A DNA stretch of 64,000 bases from Rhipicephalus microplus (GCF_043290135.1 NC_134701.1:7594001-7658000), one strand, 5' to 3'; positions 11,896 through 23,450 are shown, counted from the first letter of the stretch. Notes: generated by a model from the sequence alone, not told the origin. Program-made: numbers and translations.

Positions 11896-11928
11896 CTAGC
11901 GCGATCGGCTGTTAACCGAAAGGTTGGA

Positions 11929-11938
11929 GGTTCGAGCC
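11929..11938 (+). promoter_or_regulatory. Internal Pol III B box, intact form (example)
   Basis: GGTTCGAGCC matches the B-box pattern GGTTCGANNCC closely. Monomers with the alternative GGTACGAGCC have lost the second T of the invariant TTC, which is expected to weaken TFIIIC binding. This is an inference from B-box conservation in tRNA genes. Confidence 0.65.
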
Positions 11939-11959
11939 CTCCCGGGAGTGGTGTGTTGC

Positions 11960-11971
11960 TTTTTTTATTTT
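11960..11971 (+). terminator. Pol III T-run terminator (example)
   Basis: A run of seven T, one A and four T begins nine bases after the discriminator base. Four or more T on the coding strand is the normal Pol III stop. Every monomer that I inspected has a T-rich tract here, but its form varies: eight T then CTTT, T7-A-T4, T5-A-TTCTTT, TTTATTTTC, or G-T5 after CGCTT. Confidence 0.7.
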
Positions 11972-14244
11972 GGGCTGATAGCTTTGAAAATATGTTGTGA
12001 TGGTGGTGAGTGTGAAGCAGGACTGTCTCCGTGGCGCAATCGGCTAACGCGATCGGCTGTTAACCGAAAGGTTGGAGGTACGAGCCCTCCCGGGAGTGGT
12101 GTGTTGCTTTTTTTATTTTGGGCTGATAGCTTTGAAGATATGGTCTGATGGTGGTGAGAGTGGAGCACGACTGTCTCCGTTTCGCAATCGGTTAGCGCGA
12201 TCGGCTGTTAACCGAAAGGTTGGAGTTACGAGCCCACGTAGTGGTGGTGCAAGCTTTTTTTTTCTTTGAGCTGATAGCTTTGAATATATGTTCTGATGGT
12301 GGTGAGAGTGGAGCACGACTGTCTCCGTGGCGCAATTGGCTATTCGATCGGCTGTTAACTGAAAGGTTGGATGTTCGAGCCCTCCCGGAAGTAGTGTGTT
12401 GCTTTTTTTTCTTTGGGCTGATAGCTTCGAAGATATGTTCTGATGGTGGTGAGAGTGGAGCAGGACTGTCTCCGTGGCGCAATTGGCTGCCGCGATCGGC
12501 TGTTAACCGAAAGGTTGGAGGTACGAGCCCACCCGGTGGAGGTGCGGCGCTTTTTTTTTCTTTGGACTGATAGCTTTGAAGATATGTTCTGATGGTGGTG
12601 AGAGTGGAGCACGACTGTCTCCGTGGCGCAATTGGCTAGCGCGATCGGCTGTTAACCGAGAGGTTGGAGGTTCGAGCCCACCCGGTGGTAGTGCGGCGAT
12701 TTTTTTCCTTAGGGCTTATAGCTCTGAAGATATGTTCTGATGGTGGTGAGAGTGGAGCACGACTGTCTCCGTGGCGCAATTGGCTAGCGCGATCGGCTGT
12801 TAACCGAAAGGTTGGAGGTACGAGCCCACCCGGTGGTGGTGCGGCGCTTTTTTTTCTTTGGGCTGATAGCTTTGAAGATATGTTTTGATGGTGGTGAGAG
12901 TGGAGCAGGACTGTCTCCGTGGCGCAATCGGCTAACGCGATCGGCTGTTAACTGAAAGGTTTGAGGTTCGAGCTCTTCCGGGAGTGGTGTGTTGCTTTTT
13001 TTATTTTGGGCTGATAGCCTTGAAGATATGTAATAACGGTGGGGAGAGCGGAGCACGACTGTCTCCGTGGCGCAATTGGCTAGCGCGATCGGCTGTTAAA
13101 CGAAAGGTTGGAGGTACGAGCCCACCCGGTGGTGGTGCGGCGCTTTTTTTTCTTTGAGCTGATAGCTTTGAAGATATGTTCTGATGGTGTTGAGAGTGGA
13201 GCAGGACTGTCTCCGTGGCGCAATGGGCTAGCGCGATCGGCTGTTAACCGAAAGGTTGGAGGTACGAGCCCACCCGGTGGTGGTGCGGCGCTTGTTTTTC
13301 TTTGGGCTGATAGCTCTGAAGAAATGTTCTGATGGTGGTGTGAGTGGAGCACGACTGTCTCCGTGGCGCAATTGGCTAACGCGATCGGCTGTTAACCGAA
13401 AGGTTGGAGGTACGAGCCCTCCCGGGAGTGGTGTGTTGCTTTTTTTAATTTGGGCTGATAGCTTTGAAGATATGTTCTGATGGTGGTGAGAGTGGAGCAC
13501 GACTGTCTCCGTGGCGCAATTGGCTAGCGCGATCGGCTGTTGACCGAAAGGTTGGAGGTACGAGCCCACCCGGTGGTGGTGCGGCGCTTTTTTTTCTTTG
13601 GGCTGATAGCTTTGAAGATATGTTCTGATGGTGGTGAGAGTGGAGCACGACTGTCTCCATGGCGCAATTGGTTATTCGATCGGCTGTTCACTGAAAGGTT
13701 TGAGGTTCGAGCCCTTCCGGGAGTGGTGTGTTGCTTTTTTTTATTTTGGGCTGATAGCTTTGAAGATATGTAATGATGGTGGTGAAAGTGGAGCACGACT
13801 GTCTCCGTGGCGCAATTGGCTAGCGCGATCGGCTGTTAACCGAAAGGTTGGAGGTACGAGCCCACCCGGTGGTTGTGCGGCGCTTTTTTTTTCTTTGGGC
13901 TGATAGCTTTGAAGATATGTTCTGATGGTGTTGAGAGTGGAGCAGGACTGTCTCCGTGGCGCAATGGGCTAGCGCGATCGGCTGTTAACCGAAAGGTTGG
14001 AGGTACGAGCCCACCCGGTGGTGGTGCGGCGCTTGTTTTTCTTTGGGCTGATAGCTTTGAAGATATGTTCTGATGGTGGTGAGAGTGGAGCACGACTGTC
14101 TCCGTGGCGCAATTGGCTAGCGCGATCAGCTGTTAACCGAAAGGTTAGAGGTACGAGCCCACCCACCGGTGGTGCGGCGCTTTTTTTTCTTTAGGCTGAT
14201 AGCTCTGAAGAAATGTTCTGACGGTGTGTGAGTGGAGCACGACT

Positions 14245-14318
14245 GTCTCCGTGGCGCAATTGGCTAGCGCGATCGGCTGTTAACCGAAAGGTTGGAGGTT
14301 CGAGCCCTCCCGGGAGTG
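14245..14318 (+). tRNA. tRNA-Asn(GTT)-like gene, well preserved
   Basis: Same tRNA sequence as the type example at 11877-11950. It is preceded by the shortened spacer GACGGTGTGTGAGTGG. Confidence 0.55.
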
Positions 14319-14688
14319 GTGTGTTGCTTTTTTTATTTTGGGCTGATAGCTTTGAAAATATGTTCTGATGGTGGTGAGTGTGAAGCAGGACTGTCTCCGT
14401 GGCGCAATTGGCTAGCGCGATCGGCTGTTAACCGAAAGGTTGGAGGTACGAGCCTACCCGGTGGAGGTGCGGCGCTTTTTTTTCTTTGGGCTGATAGCTT
14501 TGAAGATATGTTCTGATGGTGGTGAGAGTGGAGCACGACTGTCTCCGTAACGCAATTGGCTAGCGCGATCGGCTGTTAACCGAGAGGTTGGAAGTTGGAG
14601 CCCACCCGGTGGTGGTGCGGCGATTTTTTTTCTTTTGGCTGATAGCTCTGAAGAAATGTTCTGAGGGTGGTGAGAGTGGAGCACGACT

Positions 14689-14760
14689 GCCTCCATGGCG
14701 CAATTGGCTATGCGATCGGCTGTCAACTGAAAGATTGGAGGTTCGAGTCCCGCAGGAGTG
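14689..14760 (+). pseudogene. GTC (Asp) lineage member 4
   Basis: Anticodon GTC at 14722-14724. The 5' end reads GCCTCCA and the T arm GTCCCGCAGGAG, so the CCGCGG core is altered. The anticodon stem has GAAAGATTGG on its 3' side. Confidence 0.7.
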
Positions 14761-16454
14761 GTGTATTGCTTTTTTTTCTTTGGGCTGATAGCTTTGAAGA
14801 TGTGTTCCGATGGTGGTAAGAGTGGAGCACGACTGTCTCCATGGCGCAATTGGCTAGCGCTATCGGCTGTTAACTGAAAGGTTGGAGGTTCGGGCCCACC
14901 CGGTGGTGGTGCGGCGCTTTTTTTTCTTTGGGCTGATAGCTTTGAAGATATGTTCTGATGGTGGTGAGAGTGGAGCAGGACTGTCTCCGTGGCGCAATCG
15001 GCTTATGCGATCGGCTGTTAACTGAAAGGTTGGAGGTACGAGCCCTCCCGGGAGTGGTGTGTTGCTTTTTTTATTTTGGGCTGATAGCTTTGAAGATATG
15101 TTCTGATAGTGGTGAGAGTGGAGCACGACTGTCTCCGTGGCGCAATTGGCTAGCGCAATCGGCTGTTAACCGAAAGGTTGGAGGTACGAGCCCACCTGGT
15201 GGTGGTGCGGCGCTTTTTTTTCTTTGGGCTGATAGCTTTGAAGATATGTTCTGATGGGGGTGAGAGTGGAGCACGACTGTCTTCATGGCGCAATTGGCTA
15301 TTCGATAGGCTGTTAACTGAAAGGTTTGAGGTTTGAGCTCTTCCGGGAGTGGTGTATTGCTTTTTTTATTTTGGGCTGATAGCCTTGAAGATATGTAATA
15401 ACGGTGGTGAGAGTGGAGCACGACTGTCTCCGTGGCGCAATTGGCTAGCGCGATCGGCTGTTAACCGAAAGGTTGGAGGTACGAGCCCACCCGGTGGTGG
15501 TGCGGCACTTTTTTTTCTTTAGGCTGATAGCTCTGAAGAAATGTTCTGACGGTGGTGTGAGTGGAGCACGACTGTCTCCGTGGCGCAATTGGCTAACGCG
15601 ATCGGCTGTTAACCGAAAGGTTGGATGTACGAGCCCTCCCGGGAGTGGTGTGTTGCTTTTTTTTGGGCTGATTGCTTTGAAGATATGTTCTGATGGTGGT
15701 GAGAGTGGAGCACGACTGTCTCCGTGGCGCAATTGGCTAGCGCGATCGGCTGTTAACCGAAAGGTTGGAGGTACGAGCCCACCCGGTGGTGGTGCGGCGC
15801 TTTTTTTTCTTTGGGCTGATAGCTTTGAAGATATGTTCTGATGGTGGTGAGAGTGGAGCACGGCTGTCTCCATTGCGCAATTGGTTATTCGATCGGCTGT
15901 TCACTGAAACGTTGAGGTTCGAGCCCTTCCGGGAGTGGTGTGTTGCTTTTTTTTATTTTGGGCTGATAGCTTTGAAGATATGTAATGATGGTGGTGAGAG
16001 TGGAGCACGACTGTCTCCGTGGCGCAATTGGCTAGCACGATCGGCTGTTAACCGAAAGGTTGGAGGTACGAGCCCACTCGGTGGTTGTGCGGCGCTTTTT
16101 TTTCTTTGGGCTGATAGCTTTGAAGATATGTTCTGATGGTGTTGAGAGTGGAGCAGGACTGTCTCCGTGGCGCAATGGGCTAGCGCGATCGGCTGTTAAC
16201 CGAAAGGTTGGAGGTACAAGCCCACCCGGTGGTGGTGCGGCGCTTGTTTTTCTTTGGGCTGATAGATTTGAAGATATGTTCTGATGGTGGTGAGAGTGGA
16301 GCACGACTGTCTCCGTGCGTAATTGGCTAGCGCGATCAGCTGTTAACCGAAAGGTTAGAGGTACGAGCCCACCCGCTGGTGGTGCGGCGCTTTTTTTTCT
16401 TTGGGCTGATAGCTCTGAAGAAATGTTCTGACGGTGTGTGAGTGGAGCACGACT

Positions 16455-16528
16455 GTCTCCGTGGCGCAATTGGCTAGCGCGATCGGCTGTTAACCGAAAG
16501 GTTGGAGGTTCGAGCCCACCCGGTGGTG
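16455..16528 (+). tRNA. tRNA-Asn(GTT)-like unit, TTC T loop with CCACC T stem
   Basis: A hybrid between the two main T-arm classes: TTCGAGC loop but CCACC 3' stem and CGGTGGT acceptor. The following T tract is TTTTATTTTT. Confidence 0.45.
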
Positions 16529-18813
16529 GTGCGGTGCTTTTATTTTTGGGCTGATAGCTTTGAAGATATGTTCTGATGGTGGTGAGAGTGGAGCAGGACT
16601 GTCTCCGTGGCGCAATCGGCTAACGCGATCGGCTGTTAACCGAAAGGTTGGAGGTACGAGCCCTCCCGCGAGTGGTGTGTTGCTTTTTTTATTTTGGGCT
16701 GATAGCTTTGAAGATATGTTCTGATGGTGGTGAGAGTGGAGCACGACTGTCTCCGTGGCGCAATTGGCTAGCACGATCGGCTGTTAACCGAAAGGTTGGA
16801 GGTACGAGCCCACCCGGTGGTGGTGCGGCGCTTTTTTTTCTTTGGGCTGATAGCTTTGAAGATATGTTCTGATGGTGGTGAGAGTGGAGCAGGACTGTCT
16901 CCGTGGCGCAATCGGCTAACGCGATCGGCTGTTAACTGAAAGGTTGGAGGTACGAGCCCTCCCGGGAGTGGTGTGTTGCTTTTTTTAATTTGGGCTGATA
17001 GCTTTGAAGATATGTTCTGATAGTGGTGAGAGTGGAGCACGGCTATCTCCGTGGCGCAATTGGCTAGCGCAATCGGCTGTTAAGCGAAAGGTTGGAGGTA
17101 CGAGCCCACCTGGTTGTGGTGCGGCGCTTTTTTTTTCTTTGGGCTGATAGGTTTGAAGATATGTTCTGATGGGGGTGAGAGTGGAGCACGACTATCTTCA
17201 TGGCGCAATTGGCTATTCGATAGGCTGTTAACTGAAAGGTTTGAGGTTCGAGCTCTTCCGGGAGTGGTGTGTTGCTTTTTTTATTTTGGGCTGATAGCCT
17301 TGAAGATATGTAATAACGGTGGTGAGAGTGGAGCACGACTGTCTCCGTGGCGCAATTGGCTAGCGCGATCGGCTGTTAACCGAAAGGTTGGAGGTACGAG
17401 CCCACCCGGTGGTGGTGCGGCGCTTTTTGTTCTTTGGGCTGATAGCTCTGAAGAAATGTTCTGATGGTGGTGTGAGTGGAGCACGACTGTCTCCGTGGCG
17501 CAATTGGCTAACGCGATCGGCTGTTAACCGAAAGGTTGGAGGTACGAGCCCTCCCGGGAGTGGTGTGTTGCTTTTTTTGGGCTGATTGCTTTGAAGATAT
17601 GTTCTGATGGTGGTGAGAGTCGAGCACGACTGTCTCCGTGGCGCAATTGGCTAGCGCGATCGGCTGTTAACCGAAAGGTTGGAGGTACGAGCCCACCCGG
17701 TGGTGGTGCGGCGCTTTTTTTTCTTTGGGCTGATAGCTTTGAAGATATGTTCTGATGGTGGTGAGAGTGGAGCACGGCTGTCTCCTTTGCGCAATTGGTT
17801 ATTCGATCGGCTGTTCAATGAAACGTTGAGGTTCGAGCCCTTCCGGGAGTGGTGTGTTGCTTTTTTTTATTTTGGGCTGATAGCTTTGAAGATATGTTCT
17901 GATGGTGTTGAGAGTGGAGAAGGACTGTCTCCGTGGCGCAATGGGCTAGCGCGATCGGCTGTTAACCGAAAGGTTGGAGGTACGAGCCCACCCGGTGGTG
18001 GTGCGGCGCTTGTTTTTCTTTGGGCTGATAGCTTTGAAGATATGTTCTGATGGTGGTGAGAGTGGAGCACGACTGTCTCCGTGGCGCAATTGGCTAGCGC
18101 GATCAGCTGTTAACCGAAAGGTTAGAGGTACGAGCCCACCCGCTGGTGGTGCGGCGCTTTTTTTTCTTTGGGCTTATAGCTCTGAAGAAATGTTCTGACG
18201 GTGTGTGAGTGGAGCACGACTGTCTCCGTGGCACAATTGGCTAGCGCGATCGGCTGTTAACTGAAAGGTTGGAGGTTCGAGTCCCGCGGGAGTGGTGCAT
18301 TGCTTTTTTTTCTTTGGGCTGATAGCTTTGAAGATGTGTTCTGATGGTGGTAAGAGTGGAGCACGACTGTCTCCATGGCGCAATCGGCTAGCGCTATCGG
18401 CTGTTAACTGAAAGGTTGGAGGTTCGGGCCAACCTGGTGGTGGTGCGGCGCTTTTTTTTCTTTGGGCTGATAGCTTTGAAGATATGTTCTGATGGTGGAG
18501 AGAGTGGAGCACGACTGTCTCCGTGGCGCAATTGGCTAGCGCGATCGGCTGTTAACCGAAAGGTTGGAGCTACGAGCCCACCTGGTGGTGGTGCGGCGCT
18601 TTTTTTTCTTTGGGCTGATAGCTTTGAAGATATGTTCTGATGGTGGTGAGAGTGGAGCACGACTGTCTCCATGGCGCAATTGGCTATTCGATCGGCTGTT
18701 AACCGAAAGGTCAGAGGTACGAGCCCAACCGGTGGTGGTGCGGCGCTTTTTTTTTTCTTTGGGCTGATAGCTCTGAAGAAATGTTCTGACGGTGGTGTGA
18801 GTGGAGCACGACT

Positions 18814-18887
18814 GTCTCCGTGGCGCAATTGGCTAGCGCGATCGGCTGTTAACCGAAAGGTTGGAGGTTCGAGCCCTCCCTGGAGTG
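18814..18887 (+). tRNA. tRNA-Asn(GTT)-like gene, well preserved
   Basis: T arm and anticodon arm are intact. The 3' acceptor strand is CTGGAGT, adding a mismatch at the third pair from the D-arm side of the stem (C6 to T67). Confidence 0.5.
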
Positions 18888-18961
18888 GTGTGTTGCTTTT
18901 TTTATTTTGGGCTGATAGCTTTGAAAATATGTTCTGATGGTGGTGAGTGTGAAGCAGGACT

Positions 18962-19035
18962 GTCTCCGTGGCGCAATTGGCTAGCGTGATCGGCTGTAAA
19001 CCGAAAGGTTGGAGGTACGAGCCTACCCGGTGGAG
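18962..19035 (+). pseudogene. tRNA-like unit with anticodon GTA (Tyr), single copy
   Basis: The loop reads CTGTAAA, with anticodon GTA at 18996-18998. The D stem has GCGT in place of GCGC, and the T loop is the TAC form. It is a one-off T-to-A change in an Asn unit. Confidence 0.65.
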
Positions 19036-20440
19036 GTGCGGCGCTTTTTTTTCTTTGGGCTGATAGCTTTGAAGATATGTTCTGATGGTGGTGAGAGTGG
19101 AGCACGACTGTCTCCGTGGCGCAATTGGCTAGCGCGATCGGTTGTTAACCGAAAGGTTGGAGGTACGAGCTCACCCGGTGGTGGTGCGGCGCTTTTTTTT
19201 CTTTGGGCTGATAGCTTTGAAGATATGTTCTGATGGTGGTGAGAGTGGAGCTGGACTGTCTCCGTGGCGCAATCGGTTAACGCGATCAGCTGTTAGCCGA
19301 AAGGTTGGAGGTACGAGCCCTCCCGGGAGTGGTGTGTTGCTTTTTTTATTTTGGGCTGATAGCTTTGAAGATATGTTCTGATGGTGGTGAGAGTGGAGCA
19401 CAACTGTCTCCGTGGCGCAATTGGCTAGCGCGATCGGCTGTTACCTGAAAGGTTGGAGGCACGAGCCCACCCGGTGGTGGTGCGGCGCTTTTTTTTCTTT
19501 GGGCTGATAGCTTTGAAGATATGTTCTGATGGTGGTGAGAGTGGAGCACGACTGTCGTCTCCATGGCGCAATTGGCTATTCGATCGGCTGTTAACTGAAA
19601 GGTTTGAGGTTCGAGCCCTTCCGGGAGTGGTGTGTTGCTTTTTTTATTTTGGGCTGATAGCTTTGAAGATATGTAATGATGGTGGTGAGAGTGGAGCACG
19701 ACTGTCTCCGTGGCGCAATTGGCTAGCGCTATCGGCTGTTAACTGAAAGGTTGGAGGTTCGGGCCCCCCTGGTGGTGGTGCGGCGCTTTTTCTCTTTGGG
19801 CTGATAGCTTTGAAGATATGTTCTGATGGTGGTGAGAGTGGAGCACGACTGTCTCCGTGGCGCAATTGGCTAGCGCGATCGGCTGTTAACCGAAAGGTTG
19901 GAGGTACGAGCCCACCGGGGGTGGTGCGGCGCTTTTTTTTCTTTGGGCTGATAGCTTTGAAGATATGTTCTGATGGTGGTGAGAGTGGAGCAAGACTGTC
20001 TCCGTGGCGCAATCGGCTAACGCGATCGGCTGTTAACCGAAAAGTACGAGGTACGAGCCCTCCCGGGAGTGGTGTGTTGCTTTTTTTATTTTGGGCTTAT
20101 AGCTTTGAAGATATGTTCTGATGGTGGTGAGAGTGGAGCACGACTGTCTCCGTGGCGCAATTGGCTAGCGCGATCGGCTGTTAACCGAAAGGTTTAAGGT
20201 ACGAGCCCACCCGGTAGTGGTGCGGCGCTTTTTTTTCTTTGGGCTGATAGCTTTGAAGATATGTTCTGATGGTGGTGAGAGTGGAGCACGACTTTCTCCA
20301 TGGCGCAATTGGCTATTCGATCAACTGTTAACTGAAAAGTTTGAGGTTCGAGCCCTTCCGGGAGTGGTGTGTTGCTTTTTTTATTTTGGGCTGATAGCCT
20401 TGAAGATATGTAATGATGGTGGTGAGAGTGGAGCACGACT

Positions 20441-20514
20441 GTCTCCGTGGCGCAATTGGCTAGCGCGATCGGCTGTTAACCGAAAGGTTGGAGGTTCGAG
20501 TTCTCCCGGGAGTG
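20441..20514 (+). tRNA. tRNA-Asn(GTT)-like gene, well preserved
   Basis: The T loop reads TTCGAGT with T stem GGAGG/TCTCC, which pairs fully if one G-T pair is allowed. The D and anticodon arms are intact. Confidence 0.5.
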
Positions 20515-20883
20515 GTGTGTTGCTTTTTTTATTTTGGGCTGATAGCTTTGAAAGTATGTTCTGATGGTGGTGAGTGTGGAGCAGGACTGTCTCCGTGGCG
20601 CAATAGGCTAGCGCGATCGGCTGTTAACCGAAAGGTTGGAGGTACGAGCCTACCCGGTGGAGGTGCGGCGCTTTTTTTCTTTGGGCTGATAGCTTTGAAG
20701 ATATGTTCTGATGGTGGTGAGAGTGGAGCACGACTGTCTCCGTGGCGCAATTGGCTAGCGCGATCGGCTGTTAACCGAGAGGTTGGAAGTTGGAGCCCAC
20801 CCGGTGGTGGTGCGGCGATTTTTTTCCTTTTGGCTGATAGCTCTGAAGAAATGTTCTGACGGTGGTGAGAGTGGAGCACGACT

Positions 20884-20955
20884 GTCTCCATGGCGCAATT
20901 GGCTATGCGATCGGCTGTCAACTGAAAGGTTGGAGGTTCGAGTCCCGCGGGAGTG
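20884..20955 (+). pseudogene. GTC (Asp) lineage member 5
   Basis: Anticodon GTC at 20917-20919. The T arm has the lineage-typical CCCGCGGG, and the downstream linker is GTGTATTGC. Confidence 0.75.
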
Positions 20956-22343
20956 GTGTATTGCTTTTTTTTCTTTGGGCTGATAGCTTTGAAGATATGT
21001 TCTGATGGTGGTGAGAGTGGAGCACGACTGTCTCCGTGGCGCAATTGGCTAGCGCGATCGGCTGTTAACCGAGAGGTTGGAGGTTCGAGCCCACCCGGTG
21101 GTGGTGCGGCGATTTTTTTCCTTAGGGCTGATAGCTCTGAAGAAATGTTCTGACGGTGGTGAGAGTGGAGCATGACTGTCTCCATGGCGCAATCGGCTAA
21201 CGCGATCGGCTGTTAACCGAAAGGTACGAGGTACGAGCCCTCCCGGGAGTGGTGTGTTGCTTTTTTTATTTTGGGCTTATAGCTTTGAAGATATGTTCTG
21301 ATGGTGGTGAGAGTGGAGCACGACTGTCTCCGTGGCGCAATTGGCTAGCGCGATCGGCTGTTAACCGAAAGGTTTAAGGTACGAGCCCGCCCGGTGGTGG
21401 TGCGGCGCTTTTTTTTCTTTGGGCTGATAGCTTTGAAGATATGTTCTGATGGTGCACTACTTTCTCCATGGCGCAATTGGCTATTCGATCGGCTGTTAAC
21501 TGAAAAGTTTGAGGTTCGAGCCCTTCCGGGAGTGGTGTGTTGCTTTTTTTATTTTGGGCTGATAGCTTTGAAGATATGTAATGATGGTGGTGAGAGTGGA
21601 GCACGACTGTCTCCGTGGCGCAATTGGCTAGCGCGATCGGCTGTTAACCGAATGATTGGAGGTACGAGCCCACCCGGTGGTGGTGCGGCGCTTTTTTTTC
21701 TTTGGGCTGATAGCTTTGAAGATATGTTCTGATGGTGTTGAGAGTGGAGCAGGACTGTCTCCGTGGCGCAATGGGCTAGCGCGATCGGCTGTTAACCGAA
21801 AGGTTGGAGGTACGAGCCCACCCGGTGGTGGTGCGGCGCTTGTTTTTCTTTGGGCTGATAGCTTTGAAGATATGTTCTGATGGTGGTGAGAGTGGAGCAC
21901 GACTGTCTCCGTGGCGCAATCGGCTAGCGCGATCGGCTGTTAACCGAAAGGTTGGAGGTACGAGCCCACGCAGTGGTGGTGCGGCGCTTTTTTTGGGCTG
22001 ATAGCTTTGAAGATATGTTCTGATGGTGGTGAGAGTGAAGCACGACTGTCTCCGTGGCGCAATTGGCTATTCGATCGGCTGTTAACTGAAAGGTTGGATG
22101 TTCGAGCCCTCCCGGGAGTAGTGTGTTGCTTTTTTTTCTTTGGGCTGATAGCTTCGAAGATATGTTCTGATGGTGGTGAGTGTGGAGCAGGACTTTCTCC
22201 GTGGCGCAATTTGCTAGCGCGATCGGCTGTTAACCGAAAGGTTGGAAGTACGAGCCTACCCGGTGGAGGTGCGGCGCTTTTTTTTTCTTTTGGCTGATAG
22301 CTTTGAAGATATGTTCTGATGGTGGTGAGAGTGGAGCAGGACT

Positions 22344-22417
22344 GTCTAAGTGGCGCAATTGGCTAGCGCGATCGGCTGTGAACCGAAAGGTTGGAGGTAC
22401 GAGCCTACCCGGTGGAG
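22344..22417 (+). pseudogene. tRNA-like unit with anticodon GTG (His), single copy
   Basis: The loop reads CTGTGAA, with anticodon GTG at 22378-22380. The 5' acceptor strand GTCTAAG is damaged and the T loop is the TAC form. It is a one-off T-to-G change in an Asn unit. Confidence 0.65.
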
Positions 22418-22491
22418 GTGCGGAGCTTTTTTTTCTTTGGGCTGATAGCTTTGAAGATATGTTCTGATGGTGGTGAGAGTGGAGCACGACT

Positions 22492-22562
22492 GTCTAGTGG
22501 CGCAATTGGCTCGATCGGTTGTTAACCGAAAGGTTGGAGGTACGAGCCCACATGGTGGTAGT
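22492..22562 (+). pseudogene. Truncated tRNA-like unit
   Basis: The 5' acceptor strand has lost two bases (GTCTAGTGG), and the D arm is shortened to GGCTCGATCGG, removing its 3' strand. The anticodon is still GTT. The end coordinate is approximate. Confidence 0.6.
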
Positions 22563-23377
22563 GCGGCGCTTTTTTTTCTTTGGGCTGATAGCTTTGAAGA
22601 TATGTTCTGATGGTGGTGAGAGTGGAGCAGGACTGTCTCCATGGCGCAATCGGTTAACGCGATCAGCTGTTAACCGAAAGGTTGGAGGTACGAGCCCTCC
22701 CGGGAGTGGTGTGTTGCTTTTTTTATTTTGGGCTGATAGCTTTGAAGATATGTTCTGATGGTGGTGAGAGTGGAGCACGACTGTCTCCGTGGCGCAATTG
22801 GCTAGCGCGATCGGCTGTTAACCGAAAGGTTGGAGGTACGAGCCCACCCGGTGGTGGTGCGGCGCTTTTTTTTTCTTTGGGCTGATAGCTTTGAAGATAT
22901 GTTCTGATGGTGGTGAGAGTGGAGCACGACTGTTGTCTCCATGGCGCAATTGGCTATTCGATCGGCTGTTAACTGAAAGGTTTGAGGTTCGAGCCCTTCC
23001 GGGAGTGGTGTGTTGCTTTTTTTATTTTGGGCTGATAGCTTTGAAGATATGTAATGATGGTGGTGAGAGTGGAGCACGACTGTCTCCGTGGCGCAATTGG
23101 CTAGCGCTATCGGCTGTTAACTGAAAGGTTGGAGGTTGGAGCCCTCCCGGGAGTGGTGTGTTGCTTTATTTTCTTTGGGCTGATAGCTTTGAAGATATAT
23201 TCTCATGGTGGTGAGAGTGGAGCAGGACTGTCTCCTTGGCGCAATTGGCTAGCGCGATCGGCTGTTAACCGAAAGGTTGGAGGTACGAGCCCACCCGGTG
23301 GTGGTGCGGCGCTTTTTTTTCTTTTGGCTGATAGCTTTGAAGAAATGTTCTGACGGTGGTGAGAGTGGAGCACGACT

Positions 23378-23450
23378 GTCTCCGTAGCGCAAGTGGCTAT
23401 GCGAAAGGCTGTTAACCGGAAGGTTGGAGGTTCGAGCCCTCCCGGGAGTG
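23378..23450 (+). pseudogene. Marker-family tRNA-Asn-like unit (first of 16)
   Basis: The A box reads TAGCGCAAGTGG and the 5' anticodon stem AAAGG, which leaves only the two G-C pairs next to the loop. The T arm is intact (GGAGG, TTCGAGC, CCTCC). It marks the left edge of the right domain; other members keep CAATTGG. Confidence 0.75.

Larger units (their letters stand above)
11877..11950 (+). tRNA. tRNA-Asn(GTT)-like gene, well-preserved copy
   Basis: Anticodon GTT sits in loop CTGTTAA with the usual T33 and purine 37. The D stem and T stem pair fully, and the T loop keeps the universal TTC. The acceptor stem is the weak point: GTCTCCG against CGGGAGT gives three Watson-Crick pairs next to the D arm, then T-G, a C-A mismatch, T-G and G-T. 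The D arm, anticodon arm and T-loop sequence follow metazoan cytosolic tRNA-Asn. It may be a tRNA gene with a poor acceptor or a pseudogene; processing and charging cannot be judged here. Confidence 0.6.
11877..12024 (+). repeat. Representative 148-bp monomer with an intact T arm
   Basis: This unit serves as the type example. Positions 11877-11950 are the tRNA-like part: 5' acceptor strand GTCTCCG, T and G linker, D stem GCGC/GCGC, anticodon stem ATCGG/CCGAA (4 of 5 pairs), loop CTGTTAA, variable AGGTT, T stem GGAGG/CCTCC, T loop TTCGAGC, 3' acceptor strand CGGGAGT and discriminator G. A short linker (GTGTTGC) leads to the T run at 11960-11966. The remaining spacer has no second tRNA-like fold that I can see and ends in GACT just before the next GTCTCCG at 12025. 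Confidence 0.9.
1..23109 (+). repeat. Left domain of the array
   Basis: This part lacks the GCGAAAGG anticodon-stem marker found in the right domain. It holds families with the spacers GCGGCGATTTTTTTCC and GCAAGCTTTTTTTTT, and the CTT-anticodon units. Between 1 and about 12 kb, blocks recur at offsets near 1,179, 2,216-2,364, 7,679 and 8,708 bp, all whole numbers of monomers. From about 12 to 23 kb the order of families is more mixed, and single-unit deletions or small insertions are commoner (for example near 14155, 16315, 19554, 21454 and 22498). Confidence 0.7.

Noticed and set aside
11951..12024. The 74-bp spacer as a second, decayed tRNA (since 148 is twice 74)
   Set aside because: I looked for A-box, anticodon-arm and T-loop patterns in the spacer on both strands and found none that line up. 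The equal length appears to be chance.
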